A DNA stretch of 64,000 bases from positions 1-64,000 of the forward strand of contig JAUDYN010000005.1 in the NCBI GenBank assembly GCA_030407005.1. The letters run 5' to 3'. The stretch is from Desarmillaria ectypa. Taxonomy: Eukaryota; Basidiomycota; Agaricomycetes; Agaricales; Physalacriaceae. Made by a program: the position numbers and the translations under genes. Positions within the stretch are counted from its first letter, which is position 1, and the number at the start of each line of letters is the position of its first letter. Below, piece by piece: positions 1 through 11,824 of the stretch. The notes below the pieces were generated by a model. The model saw only the letters and a program-made list of their open reading frames with translations. It was not told the DNA's origin and did no database searches.

Positions 1-630
1 CATCAAGGAGATCCATGAGAAGCAGATGTTCGATCTCCACATGGGAGTGCAGCCTGCCTCCCACTATTTCCAGAAGCTTGAGGAAGAAGCCAAGCTAGCA
101 GGCTGAAGGACTGATGAAGCCAAGTGTGGTGCCATGGTGAAGGCAGTACAACTAGGAGTCCCCAGCTCCTACACCACCTTCATCTCTAATATGGGCATCA
201 ACATTCTGCACTCATACCCTGAATGGAAGGAGCACATTTTGTGCATGTATGAAGAGAGACAGCAGAAGTGGGTCTTTGACCAGACCACCAGTATGCCTCA
301 GGACAGCCAGAAGCAGGGCCAGTGTCCCCAACAACAGCAGCCCAGCGGCAAACCTGCTGCTGGGGTGACAAGTTCCTCAGCCCCAAAGCCGACTGCTGGC
401 AGTAACACCAGTCAGGATGCTGGGACTGGTCAGTGGATGACTTACAGAGGGGCAGGGAAGCCCATGGACTTAGACCAGCAATGAGCTGAGGGGCACTGCT
501 TCAGATGCAATGAGAAAGGTCACCTGAGCAGGGATTGCCCTACAAGAAAAGAGAAGAACATTGTAAGATCCTTAGGGCCCACTGATGAAGTGGTGCCAGT
601 TACATCCAAGGTCAAGACAGTAAAAGACTA
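1..630 (+). pseudogene. Ty3/gypsy Gag fragment with zinc knuckle (broken)
   Basis: The plus strand reads as a retrotransposon Gag with in-frame stops. An open piece of 116 codons (134-484) contains a typical gypsy Gag C-terminal half, with WKEHIL and a Gln-rich linker. After a TGA at 482-484 the same frame continues into a CCHC zinc knuckle (C-F-R-C-x4-H-x4-C, about 500-540). Gag packages the element RNA. Upstream the frame is open into the window edge apart from a stop near 104-106. From about 630 to 1115 no conserved domain is readable; this should be the start of Pol. The copy is not functional. It is a different family from the element at 1116-11824, and the chromodomain fragment at 11825 on the same strand may be its other end. 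Confidence 0.75.
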
Positions 631-1115
631 GGTTGACAAGGGTTTGATTCCCCTTGCTCGACCAAGTCTGAAGGTGAGTCCTCGGTTTCTGTGGGTTGGA
701 CTAATAGCTATAAACATAGACAATCTTCTGCAAATACGAATATCTATTCTATGACTTCACAGACCCCAAAGCTAAAGACCAATCAAGAATCAACAAAAAA
801 CAGGTATGTCATCCTCCTCTCAGAAGCTGACACAGACATCTGTAGTGACAATTCCCAAGCCCCCGACAAGGTGTGGGACTTGCCAGGTGGTGCTGGCACT
901 GCCACAAAGTCCACCGAGCTTAGCTCACTGGATATGCCACTGAGTGATCAGTGACAGGCAGGGACTAGTAGGCAGGACTCCCTCAGGCCTCCCAGAAGTC
1001 TGAACATCCCAGCATCCTCCTCAAGCAGAGGGACAAGCCCACCAGCCTTGCCAGGGTTGGCAGGGGACCAGGAGAGCACCCACCAAGGCTAGGACTGGGG
1101 CCACATGCTAGCCGG

Positions 1116-2723
1116 TGATGTGCTTGGTAACGGCGAGTGACAAAAGAATTAGGGAATGGCAATGAACACCAATCACACTAAACCTCTTACTACTCTACAC
1201 TTAATCACCAATATTGAATTTGGGAGGTTTCGAGTACGATGGAAGCACTCTGCAGACTTCAATAATCAAGTACAATTGTCTTAAAGACGTTTTATTCATT
1301 ACTAGTGAGTTTATACAAAGTACTAGTCGTACTAGTGGGGTGGGTAAGACACAATTGGATAAGAGTGACTTGGTTTGAGCTACTGCACTCATTCTGACTG
1401 AAATGGCTTCAGGCTGGTGGCGCTCTTGGCCCTATACTGCTTCCTACAAGTGATAAACACTTGACTAGCCACACTCTTGGCTAACTAGTGGTGCTCTTGG
1501 CCTAAGAATAAACTATAACTCCGAGAACTTTGCTTGAACTAACTTCAAAACACTCCGGACCTTTGCAGGACACAACAGTGACTCTAATGGACTTCAATTC
1601 AATGCAATTCTATGGGTGACTTAGCGACTATTAATCACTTTGTCAAGGTTAAGCACAAAAGCCTTTAATTGGGGACACCAGTTACTACCAGTGAGGGCTC
1701 AACTGCGGGGATGGCTTGCCTGCTTTGCACGAGCACCCATCCCACTACTTATATACTACTGAGGCAAAACTATAAATATCATCTGGGTATAGGGTATATT
1801 GGTAAGGATTTCTTGGCTAGTCATGAATAATGGTGAATAATCACACAATAGTTGGTCTAGTCTGTTTTCTTTTCAAATATTCAGTCTAGAGACTCCACAG
1901 TTGGTCTTTCCGCACCCTTGGCACAACTACATGCCCTAGTAACACGGTTATATGGATATCCGGATATTGGTGCCTGTAACAGCTATCCGATCATGATCGA
2001 GGGTGCAGTCTGGCTCCACTAGCATTGATCATAAGAGATCTATATCATGGTAAGGATTTCTTGGCTAGTCACGAATAATGGTGAATAATCATACAATAGT
2101 TGGTCTAGTCTGTTTTCTTTTCAAATATTCGGTCTAGAGACTCCACAGTTGGTATTTCCGCACCCTTGGCACAACTACAGGCCCTAGTAACGCAGTTATA
2201 TGGATATCCGGATATTGGTACCTGTAACAGCTATCCAATCATGATCAAGGGTGCAGTCCGGCTCCACTAGCATTGATCATAAGAGATCTATATCGAAATA
2301 GTCAGATCTGGGCTCAAGGGTAATCCATTCCTAATTCATTTCTAAGTCCTGTTTCAAGATTGCCATGTGACTAGTTATCCTGACTTAGGCATTTATGCCC
2401 AGTCTGGGCTGCTAGTGACAGAACTTGACGAGATCTGTGTACTCTGCTCCTGGTTTTTGTGTGCTAGTAGCATCCTTCGTTTGCTAGTGGCTGTATTTCA
2501 CTTAGTCCTGCTAGCATTCGAGTTACTAGTCTGGCTGGCTGGTAGATTTAACCCACTAATGGTGTTGCATCTAAGTCCTGGCTCTACCAGTTGCTTACTG
2601 CTTTTAACTATCAGCTCAAAGCCTCAGCTATAGTCCTCTATGTATCACTAGTACAGGATAGATGTGCAATAGTATTGTTACAAAATCGCAAAATCTAGGT
2701 GTGAATGCATAGACGGCATATCA
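1116..2723 (-). repeat. 3' LTR of the gypsy element (1608 bp)
   Basis: Direct repeat of 10465-11824 with TGATGTGC and GCATATCA ends. It is 248 bp longer than its partner because of an internal tandem duplication (1801-2296). In the first 390 bp aligned by eye I count about 13 differences, 11 of them transitions. Confidence 0.92.
1801..2296. repeat. 248-bp tandem duplication inside the 3' LTR
   Basis: The block starting GGTAAGGATTTCTTGG at 1801 recurs at 2049, and both copies run to the shared AAGAGATCTATATC. The offset of 248 bases equals the LTR length difference (1608 minus 1360). The other LTR has a single copy. The two units differ by scattered substitutions, so the duplication is not brand new or the units have mutated separately. 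Confidence 0.9.
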
Positions 2724-2735
2724 TCTCCCCCGCAC
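2724..2735 (-). other. Polypurine tract
   Basis: On the minus strand the bases next to the 3' LTR read GTGCGGGGGAGA, a purine run in the place used to prime plus-strand DNA synthesis in LTR retrotransposons. Confidence 0.7.
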
Positions 2736-3101
2736 TGAAATAGTGACTGTCCCCAGTCACCTAAGTCCCTTTTGTACTTAGCAGTGCATCCCACTAGTGG
2801 ACCCTTACTACTTCCTTTTGAGGTCACAGTTCTCGGTCACATTCTCATCACCAAGTCCAGCTGACACTTAGCCATCAGAGATCATCAAATTCACTTGATG
2901 ATTTTCAGGTTCACATGCAACAGTGCCGATCTTCTTTGATAGGACTCTATTCTTCTCATTCTATTCTCAATACTGGTTGGTATTCTGCTAATACAATCAT
3001 AGTTTTAGATTCGCCACTGGTCGTGCTGACCATTACTAGTCACTGCCTATACAGTTTTTCCATTACTAGTCTGCAAATATCAACTGCCTAGATAGTCTTA
3101 T

Positions 3102-6100
3102 CTAGCTTACGCTGTCATTACCCAGCAATATCAATTGTGTTTGACTGTTGTTGACTGCAGTTTTCGAGCTTCTAAGTCGACTAGAGATGGGGACTTCGTC
3201 CTCTTCACTACTATCGCTATCATTGTCACCAGGCTGAGGGTATCCCTCTGCTTCTGAACCTGAATCTTCACTGTCAGATCCTCTAGTGTCGCTCTGTTGC
3301 AGTCTAATCTGGTCTACACCATACAGTTTCTTGCCTAATGGCCAATAGTGGTATTCAGTTGGGACAGATTCGTCACTATCCACCAACTCTTTAAGAGTTT
3401 GAGGACTTACATCAATTAAATCATGAATTTTCTTTGGTAAGCTGATACTATGCCTCGCATGGTATGGGATTACTCTAAACTGAGCGACTCTGCCACCCAC
3501 CAGTGATCCATCCAATTCTGCTAAGACATAGGAACCACCTTTGGTCCTTCTTATGACAACTAGTGGCCCCAAGTACCTTGGCTCCATCTTGCTATCTAGA
3601 CTATCTTCAACGCGTGTGTTTCACATAAGCACTAGTCGACCTGGTTTGAAGTCATAGTCCACAATAGTGGCCTTGTGCTCACGTTCATAGTGTAGTACTG
3701 TATCAAGCTTATTCTTACTGACTCTCTGTCTCATGGCCATTACATGTTGAGCATGCTTGGCTAGTGCTTTCGCACGGAGACCAATTAGGTCTGCAGTGCT
3801 CAAAATTCCACTTGGGGGTTTTACTAGCCAGGTAGCTTCAACTATGTCAAGCGGTACTATTGGATGTGCACCTAGTGCCATAAAATATGGTGAGCAACCC
3901 ATCCCACATTTAATAGTGATGCAGTCAGCCCACAATACATGCGGTAGGAAGTAAAACCACTTTCTTGCATTGCCACTAGTTGCCTTAAAGAGTGATTGAC
4001 GAATATCCCAATGGCCTCTTTCTATCTTTCCATTCACTTGCGAATTGTAAGGAGAGATCTTTATTCCAGTAATGCTATACTTGTCTGCTAGCCATTGTAT
4101 AACAGCAACCCATGGTCCGCCATTATCAGTTACTATTTCATATGGACAGCCCCACCTGCATATCACATCCTCAAAGAACCAAATCGCAATAGCTTTAGCA
4201 TTCTCATGTTGTAAAGCCCTTGCCTCTGGCCATGACGATAGTGAGTCGCGTGCATGAACTATATATTTGCACTTATTCAATGCTAGAGACATAACCATTG
4301 TGTCGCAGTGTACTTTTTGGAATAGTAACGGTGTCTCAGTGACAGAAGGTGGGATACAGAGCATAGTCTTCTGTCTGACTTGGCATAAATGACAAGATTT
4401 GACATACCAACTGACATCTCGTTCCAACTCTGGCCACCAAAACTGCTGCTCCAATAGTGACTTAGTTGCATAAAAACCTCGATGTCCTAATGAGTCATGT
4501 GCTGATCTCATCATATACATTCGATGGCTTTTATCGACCACTAGTCGATGGTTCCCTTCAATACTACACCTGTACAGTTGTCCCCCTTTGTCTAGGAAGA
4601 AGTTACGACAGTACTGCTTAAAATTCAAGTACTGCTTGTCATTAAGTCCCTCTGGATGGTACCTGAGGTTTCTCAACCAGGTTCTGACATGTGGTAAGCG
4701 TTCATCTTGTGCCAGTCCACTATTAGTCCATTGCCTCTCTGGGTAGTCCTCCCTTTTGTTAGGGTCAAACTTATGTTCGAGACCTGGAATTAGTGGAGTA
4801 GCCTTCAAGAACTGGCCTAGAGTTTCATCAGTTTTCACTTGTGCAAAGTACAGATTTCTTAATTCTAGCTCGTGTGAGCGTGCATCATCCAATTCTACAG
4901 TAAAATCGTCAATACTCGTGGCTAGCATATACATATAGCCACCTTGACTATCAATTTCATTCTTAAATTCTTCAAGTTCCTTTGGCCATGTACTAGTCCC
5001 TTCTGCTACTTTGAATTTCAAGGGGCCATGGTCTTCAAGCTCATAGTCCTCCAAGTCAGGGTGGACTTCATCTCCAGGTTGGGAGTCATGCCTTGATAGT
5101 CCATCTGTGGGGAAAGTACTACCTTTCACATGCCGAAGGGTGAAATGAAACATCAATATGTCCTCTATCCAATGGTTGATAGTGGCATTTGGTCCCATTC
5201 CAGGGTTGCTTAGCATACCCTTAATATATTGTGCATCAGTTTCAACTACTAAGTTGCGAATCCCAATCAGCCAATACTGACAAGCTTTTAATGCTCGCAA
5301 TAGTCCATACAGTTCGCGTTTGGGCTGTGAAAACCGTGCTTCTCTTTCATTCATTGTGATCGAACCAAAGCGAACATAGTAGCGCTTGGTAGGATCTTTT
5401 TCATCAACTTGATAGATGTAGAACCCAACAGCCTTGTATGAGGTATCAACGCATAGGCCTACTTCTGCTTCACTAGTGAGGTCAATTGGTCGAATAGCTG
5501 GACTATTCACAACCGCCTCTTTTAACTTATCCATGGCTAGTTGCTGTTCATCCTCCCATTCAAAGGGTACATTGAGCCGAGTCAACTTGACTAGTGGCTC
5601 TGCTATCTTCGAATAGTCTTTTATAAACTTTCAACAGACTCCACAAGTGCCTAAGAAGGCTCGTACATCAGTGAGATGCTTGCAAGGGCCCCAACGACTG
5701 ATGACTCCGGCCCTATCAGGTTCAATTTTTCTACCTTCATACGTACACAAATGACCAACCACCATCATTTCTTCAACACACAAGAACGTTTTAGGTCCAG
5801 AAAAGGTTCCTCCACAATATTTCATCCATTGGACCACTCAATTCATGTTCTGCATATGTTCCCATACAAAATGACAAATCCCTGGGTTCTCTGGAATAGT
5901 CTCAAAATTCCCCTCCCCTGTTTCATAGTGAGTCTTTGGTCCTCGTATGGGTACATCATCAATATAGGGACGAGTGACATGTGGGATTTCTTCTCTTAGG
6001 ATATGTGTCACATCTTCATGGAATATTGGGACAGAATTCATCCAACCCATCAGTAACTTTACTAGTCGCATAGAACCAAATGGTGTCTGGAAGGTAGTGT

Positions 6101-8508
6101 AGTCCTGAGACCCAACCGCTATGTCGTGCTCGTCATATCCAACATACAAGTCCAAACATCCTCCACAGGCTCGTCCAGCAAAGTGCTCTGAGAGTTCATC
6201 TGTGGCTGGTGGAATTCCTGAATGCGCAATAGTTACTGCGTTGAGGGGCTCCAAACTATGTACTAGTCGAAGGCTTTTACCATCTTTCTTAATAACACAG
6301 AACCACCTTGATCTATATGAAGAATTAGATGGTTCATATACACCAGCTTCAATCTTGGATTTAATAATCCTACAGACTTCTTCATAGATCCCAGGTGGGA
6401 TGGGAATGTTCTTCAATACCCATGGAGTGTGTGGTACTACAGGAATATCTATTGGTGGGAAGAAATCTTCTCGGAAATGCCCCCGTTCAGTATCATCCCA
6501 AGCGAATGCCTGTTCTTGGATAGTCATGAAATGGTGCATTAGTTTGCACTCTTCTGGCTATAGAAATCCTTCTGGGTGATTCTTGTCAATCTTAGCTTTT
6601 CTTTCTGGGGTATAGTGTGCTGTAGGTACATATTCTGGTGAACTAGTACTCAATAGTGGGATGTCTTTGAGGGGATCACCCTTAATGTCTCTCACTATTC
6701 AGAATTTTTCTGGCAGGTCACCCAGTAGTGGCTTTACCTTCAATGCTACAGGTTTATATTTCTTACTAGCAAGCACTGCGACTGGTTTAAAGTCTGGGCT
6801 CTTCATGCATGCACCAAGGTGTTCAAAACCAGGGACTAGTGTCGTCTTTTTCTTCTTAGACTTACTAGTCTTTGACCTTGCATGCAAGTTATCAACTAGT
6901 ATATTATAAATTGGGATTTCATTATCTTCTCGTAATTGAGAGCCATCACTAATGTGCTCATACACATGATATTGTGCTTTGTAGCCCTCAAGGACTACCT
7001 TTCCTTGGAAGTAGGAGTTTAATAGTCCCTTGGCTTGTTCATCTTGGCATAATTTTTCTTCACAACTCATCGAAGCCATAAGAAAGTTGTCACATAGTTC
7101 TTTTTCTGAGAAACTAGCGCCTTCTTTTGGTTTCATATATGCTTCGATTTCCAAGTTACCATCACTAGTCTGTACGATTTGTAGGGCTAACTCTCCTTGA
7201 TTGTTCATCAATTCATTGAGTTCAATTGAAAACCCTCTTCAGCTGCTCTAGGTGCCATTTTGGCTAATCTAGGAGGAGCCCCTCTCAAGAAGGTTGGAAT
7301 GGTGCACCTCCTACTAGTGTTTGGATCAGTGATGGTAATAATCTGACCACCATCTGCTTGATTCCTAATAACACTTTCTGTGAGAACATCAAACAGTCGG
7401 CCTAGTAGCACTTTATATGCTGGACTAGTGATGATATGTACTTGCAAGTACACGGTTATATCATTAAATAGGAATGGGACATTCCTTGCTAGTCCTAAGG
7501 TTTTCTCAAGCTGACCATTCGCACTCTGCATATGAATAGTTATGTCAGGATCCCATGCTATTCCTAGCCTAGTCGCAATGGTACTAGCCATCGATACTAT
7601 CTGTGAGCCACCATCAACTACACTTTCTTCTTCGCCTGCACCATTAATTAAAGGATAGACAGCTCACAGACTAGCTGAGTCTTTGGCAACTATTACCTGC
7701 TTAGGCTTTTCTCCTGGTGCTAGTGAATCGAGATACTGCAGGTATGGGTCGGTCATAATCAAGGACCCAGTGGGAATTAAACCCATACTGAATTGCGCTG
7801 CCATGAACGTCGCAGATGGCAAATCGGAAATGTCGATCGCATCTGCATTCAAGGACAAGGCCTCATTAGCTGCATTTTCTTCATCAATAGCCTTGTCAAA
7901 TGGCAATGGGTCAGACTTGGGTTCTGTCTCCCCCACACTATACATCTGTTCTGTTACTGGCTGAGCCGAAATTTGTTTCTTAGCCATTAATTTGGCAATT
8001 TCTTTTCTTAGAGGCTCAGACAGGTCCATGAGCTCTTCTGCATTCAAGACTATAGGCATTTTCAATACTTTAGATGCAACATCCTGCACTCTACCCTCCT
8101 TATGGATGGGTGCCATATGTTTATATGCTGGTGTCTTGGATTCCTCGAATCTCACTTGGTTTTTCTTTTTGTTTGTGCTATCTGATGGGAGGGGCACAAA
8201 ACTTACACTCGGAACTTTTCTAAATGGCAGTTCTCGATGTGGGGCCTCATCCTCCTCACTATTAGCATCTTCTACTATTACCGGTTTCTTACTAGTGGGT
8301 TTAATAGTAGGTATTTCCACTACAACTGTCTTACTAGTGGGTACTCGCGGTGTGGGTTCTTCTTTCTCATATTCATCAGACACTGGTTCAACCACTTTCT
8401 TTACATATTTCTTCAGTTCAGTTCCCTTGGGTCTGTTTTTAAAATGGTCCTCTGGCTGTTTATGGGGAATAGTCATAGGGATTGACGTATTCTTCCCCGT
8501 AGCCTTCA
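3102..8508 (-). pseudogene. Broken gypsy Pol polyprotein (protease, RT, RNase H, integrase)
   Basis: Reading right to left, the following are recognisable. A retropepsin-like region lies at about 7208-7630, with its active-site triad as Asp-Gly-Gly followed by SQIVSM. Reverse transcriptase spans 5631-6560 and keeps the YIDD catalytic box (about 5960). RNase H (about 5050-5560) keeps its acidic residues (VDTS, KRELYG, VETDAQ). Integrase (about 3620-4520) has an HHCC zinc finger and the D, D, E triad in HCDTM, TDNGG and KIERG. A C-terminal GPL/V segment is at 3450-3590. The frame is cut by TGA at 7664-7666, 6699-6701, 5838-5840, 5631-5633 and 3621-3623, by TAG at 6558-6560, and by a frameshift near 7208. 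No chromodomain is seen. Downstream to 3102 lies an acidic Ser-rich tail. Confidence 0.9.
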
Positions 8509-10349
8509 TCAGACCCTTTTGAAACCCTGTTGGGAAGACTCACCACTGCTAGCATGCGTGGCAACATACTGACTATCAAAATTTTGGTCACTAGCCGCAG
8601 TCTGACTACTGGCCTGGTTGAATAGCGACTTCATTTGATTCAAGAAAACATTAGGATCAAATGATTGATTCAATGTTTGACTACTCGTAGATAGAACAGG
8701 TGTTGAAACATGAGTGCTAGTCTGCCAATACTGCAGGTCTTGACGAAGTCTATCGATCACTTCATCCCTAGCATCTCATGGCCTATTGGCATACAAAGAA
8801 GTGTTATCAGGTAGGCTGACATTAAATATTCCAGCTGGCCCACTGACATCCTCCCAGAACATCTGTTCTTGCTTCTTATTCAACATTGCTAGCATTCGAT
8901 CCATTGGACAGAGGTGCACTGGTTTGCGTGGGATTGGATTACCATCGGCCATCATGAACTTGTGGTCGACAAACTTCAACAATCCTTCTGCTAAGTGCTT
9001 CTGGACATTCTGGCAATCTCTTATGTAGTGCCCAAGTTTCCAGTCGTACCAGCAGTTGTCAGAAGGGCCTGCTCCTGGGTGTTCATTCTGTGGTCGTGAT
9101 TGCCTTGGCAAGGAGCTATTATTTCCACCTTGTTGAAAGGCTTTCAATATTTGTTCTTGGTGCTCCTTTGCCTGTTTCTCACTCACGTCAATGCGATCGA
9201 GTAAAGTAGCTACTTGCTGCTTTACTTCTTCAAATTCTGCCTTGAATCCAGAACCACTAGTGGCTCCAGTAGATGATATACTTCCACTAGTTGCCGACAG
9301 AAGGTAACTAGTGGAGCTGTTGAGAGCAATATCATCAGCTTCAGCAACAACCTCATCGAGGGTGTGCATATCTTCCCGTCTTTTCATGGGTCTTGCAGCA
9401 ACCGGTGCAGCAGAACTACTGACACCAGCAGCAACAGCAGGTGCACTTGTCATGCTTTTGAATCCACGCTTGATACTCAATCACAATGCGATGTTTTCTC
9501 TAAATGCGGGAGATAACGACTCAGTGAATTTCTCCACTAGTTCTCAATTCATGACTAGCGCCGGAGGTTTCTGCAGCTTCTTAGCTTCGGTCAAGAATCT
9601 ACACTTGAACTTCAGATACGACTTGCGCTCGTCAGCCCCAAGGTTTGAGAACTTTCACGATATATGCATGAGCCTCTCCCAAGTGCCTGTCTCTGTGTCT
9701 GCCGCCTCTGGATAGTTTTTCAAGATAGCTTCCTTGAATTCATCAAAGGTGCCACTATCATACTCCTCTAGGGTTTGCCATTCTTCTTCGGTACGTGCAT
9801 CCGTATACCTTACTAGCTTCTTCTTCTTCTCGTCGTCGTCGGTGATGCTGTAGTCAGAGAATAAATCCTCCATTTGCCCAAGGAAACGACGCAAGTTCTC
9901 TGGTTCTTCACTATCAAACTTGGGCGCGTCCCTAGACGTTGGTCTAGGCATCTTTTGGTTGTTAGTTGACATGGACGGTCTACTAACGGTTTGAATGGAC
10001 TGTGAGTTCGTTTGTCCAGATACTAGTGATATTCTATCTTCACTAGGGAAGGAAGTTCTTGGCCTTAGGCATGGTGCGATGGGTCTAGTCTGTTGAACTG
10101 TTAAGTTTGCGTTGATTTGCTGCGCTGTCCTAGCTTGTGAGCTATTGGGCAGTGCAGTTGCACTTCGTTTCTGCTTTAACAAGTCATAGTTAGACGGAGA
10201 TCCAACACCAGCAGCTCGTGAATTGGCTGTTGATCTTCCTCTTGGTCTCGAGGTAGCACTATTAGGTGCTAGCCTTGAAGATGATGCTCGTGCGGGCTCT
10301 ATAGTTCTAGCTTTGCCCTTTGCTTTCGCTGAGGCTTGGTTAGACAGAT
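8509..10349 (-). pseudogene. Broken gypsy Gag
   Basis: The N-terminal part is Ser/Arg-rich. It leads into a conserved Gag core at about 9660-9930 (PKFDSEEPENLRRF, then MEDLF and YPEAAD) of the kind seen in agaricomycete gypsy elements. A zinc-knuckle-like segment near 9000-9050 has C-x2-D-x4-H-x4-C, so the second cysteine position is not a cysteine. In-frame TGA codons occur at 9655-9657, 9544-9546, 9481-9483, 8776-8778 and 8509-8511. No in-frame ATG was found at the 5' end, and the frame runs open to about 10349. The Pol reading continues in another frame from about 8508, so a programmed or accidental frameshift separates them. Confidence 0.85.
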
Positions 10350-10439
10350 TGCATACAAGCTACTAGGTTTGAACAGTAGTTTATTTAACAAGACTAGTGT
10401 CAAATAAGCGTCTTTTATTCAACAAGATTATCAAGTCTG

Positions 10440-10462
10440 AAACTCCCTCGTGGTGGGCTCCA
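10440..10462 (-). other. Primer-binding-site-like sequence
   Basis: Two bases inside the 5' LTR the minus strand reads TGGAGCCCACCACGAGGG. The opening TGG complements a tRNA 3' CCA, as expected for a primer-binding site. I cannot name the tRNA. Confidence 0.6.
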
Positions 10463-10464
10463 GA

Positions 10465-11824
10465 TGATGTGCTTGGTAACGGTGAGTGACAAAAGAATTA
10501 GAGAATGGCAATGAACACCAATCACACTAAACCTCTTACTACTCTACACTTAATCACCAATATTGAATTTGGGCGGTTTCGAGTATGATGGAAGCACTCT
10601 GCAGACTTCAATAATCAAGTACAATTGTCTTAAAGATGTTTTATTTATTACTAGTGAGTTTATACAAAGTACTAGTCGTACTAGTGGGGTGGGTAAGACA
10701 CAATTGGATAAGAGTGACTTGGTTTGAGCTACTGCGCTCGTTCTGACTGAAACTGCTTCAGACTGGTGGTGCTCTTGGCCCTATACTGCTTCCTACAAGT
10801 GATAAACACTTGACTAGCCGCACTCTTGGCTAACTAGTGGTGCTCTTGGCCTAAGAATAAACTATAACTCCGAGAACTTTGCTTGAACTAACTTCAAAAC
10901 ACTCTGGACCTTTGCAGGACACAACAGTGACTCTAATAGACTTCAATTCAATGCAATTCTATGGGTGACTTAGCGACTATTAATCACTTCATCAAGGTTA
11001 AGCACAAAAGCCTTTAATTGGGGACACCAGTTACTACCAGTGAGGGCTCAACTGCGGGGATGGCTTGCCTGCTTTGCACAACCACCCATCCCACTACTTA
11101 TATACTACTGAGGCAGAACTATAAATATCATCTGGGTATAGGGTATATTAGTAAGGATTTCTTAGCTAGTCATGAATAATGGTGAATAATCACACAATAG
11201 TCAGTCTAGTCTGTTTTCTTTTCAAATATTTGGTCTAGAGACTCCACAGTTGGTCTTTCTGCACCCTTGGCCCAACTACAGGCCCTAGTAACGCGGTTAT
11301 ATGGATATCCGGATATTGGTGCCTGTAACAGCTATCCAATCATGATCAAGGGTGCAGTCCAGCTCCACTAGCATCGATCATAAGAGATCTATATTGAAAT
11401 AGTCAGATCTAGGCTCAAGGTTAATCCATTCCTAATTTATTTCTAAGTCCTGTTTCAAGATTGCCATGTGACTAGTTATCCTGACTTAGGCATTTATGCC
11501 CAGTCTGGGCTGCTAGTGACAGAATGTCATGAGATCTGTGTACTCTGCTCCTGGTTTTTGTGTGCTAGTAGCATCCTTTATTTGCTAGTGGCTGTATTTC
11601 ACTGAGTCCTGCTAGCATTTGAGTTACTAGTCTGGCCAGCTGGTAGATTTAACTCACTAATGGTGTTGCATCTAAGTCCTGGCTCTACCAGTTGCTTACT
11701 GCTTTTAAATATCAGCTCAAAGCCTCAGCTATAGTCCTCTATGTATCACTAGTATAGAATAGATGTGCAATAGTATTGTTACAAATTCGCAAAATCTAGG
11801 TGTGAATGCATAGACAGCATATCA
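10465..11824 (-). repeat. 5' LTR of the gypsy element (1360 bp)
   Basis: Direct repeat of 1116-2723 with the same TGATGTGC and GCATATCA ends and only one copy of the 248-bp block. In coding orientation it is the upstream LTR and should carry the promoter. Confidence 0.92.

Larger units (their letters stand above)
1116..11824 (-). mobile_element. Full-length, inactivated Ty3/gypsy LTR retrotransposon
   Basis: Two near-identical LTRs (1116-2723 and 10465-11824) bound an internal region coding on the minus strand for Gag, protease, reverse transcriptase, RNase H and integrase, in the Ty3/gypsy order (integrase last). Both LTRs start TGATGTGC and end GCATATCA, a near-perfect terminal inverted repeat with TG/CA ends. 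Seen in coding sense, the 5' LTR is 10465-11824. A primer-binding-like site lies just inside it and a polypurine tract just inside the 3' LTR. No chromodomain follows the integrase. About a dozen in-frame stops and at least one frameshift make it non-autonomous. The bases next to the LTRs (GCCGG left, CCACC right) are not a target-site duplication. Confidence 0.93.

Noticed and set aside
3102..10349. In-frame TGA codons might mean TGA is recoded or read through in the gypsy element.
   Set aside because: Host genes here (for example TPR, F-box-like, POP5, oxalate decarboxylase) use TGA as their stop. The element also has a TAG and frameshifts, so decay is the simpler reading.
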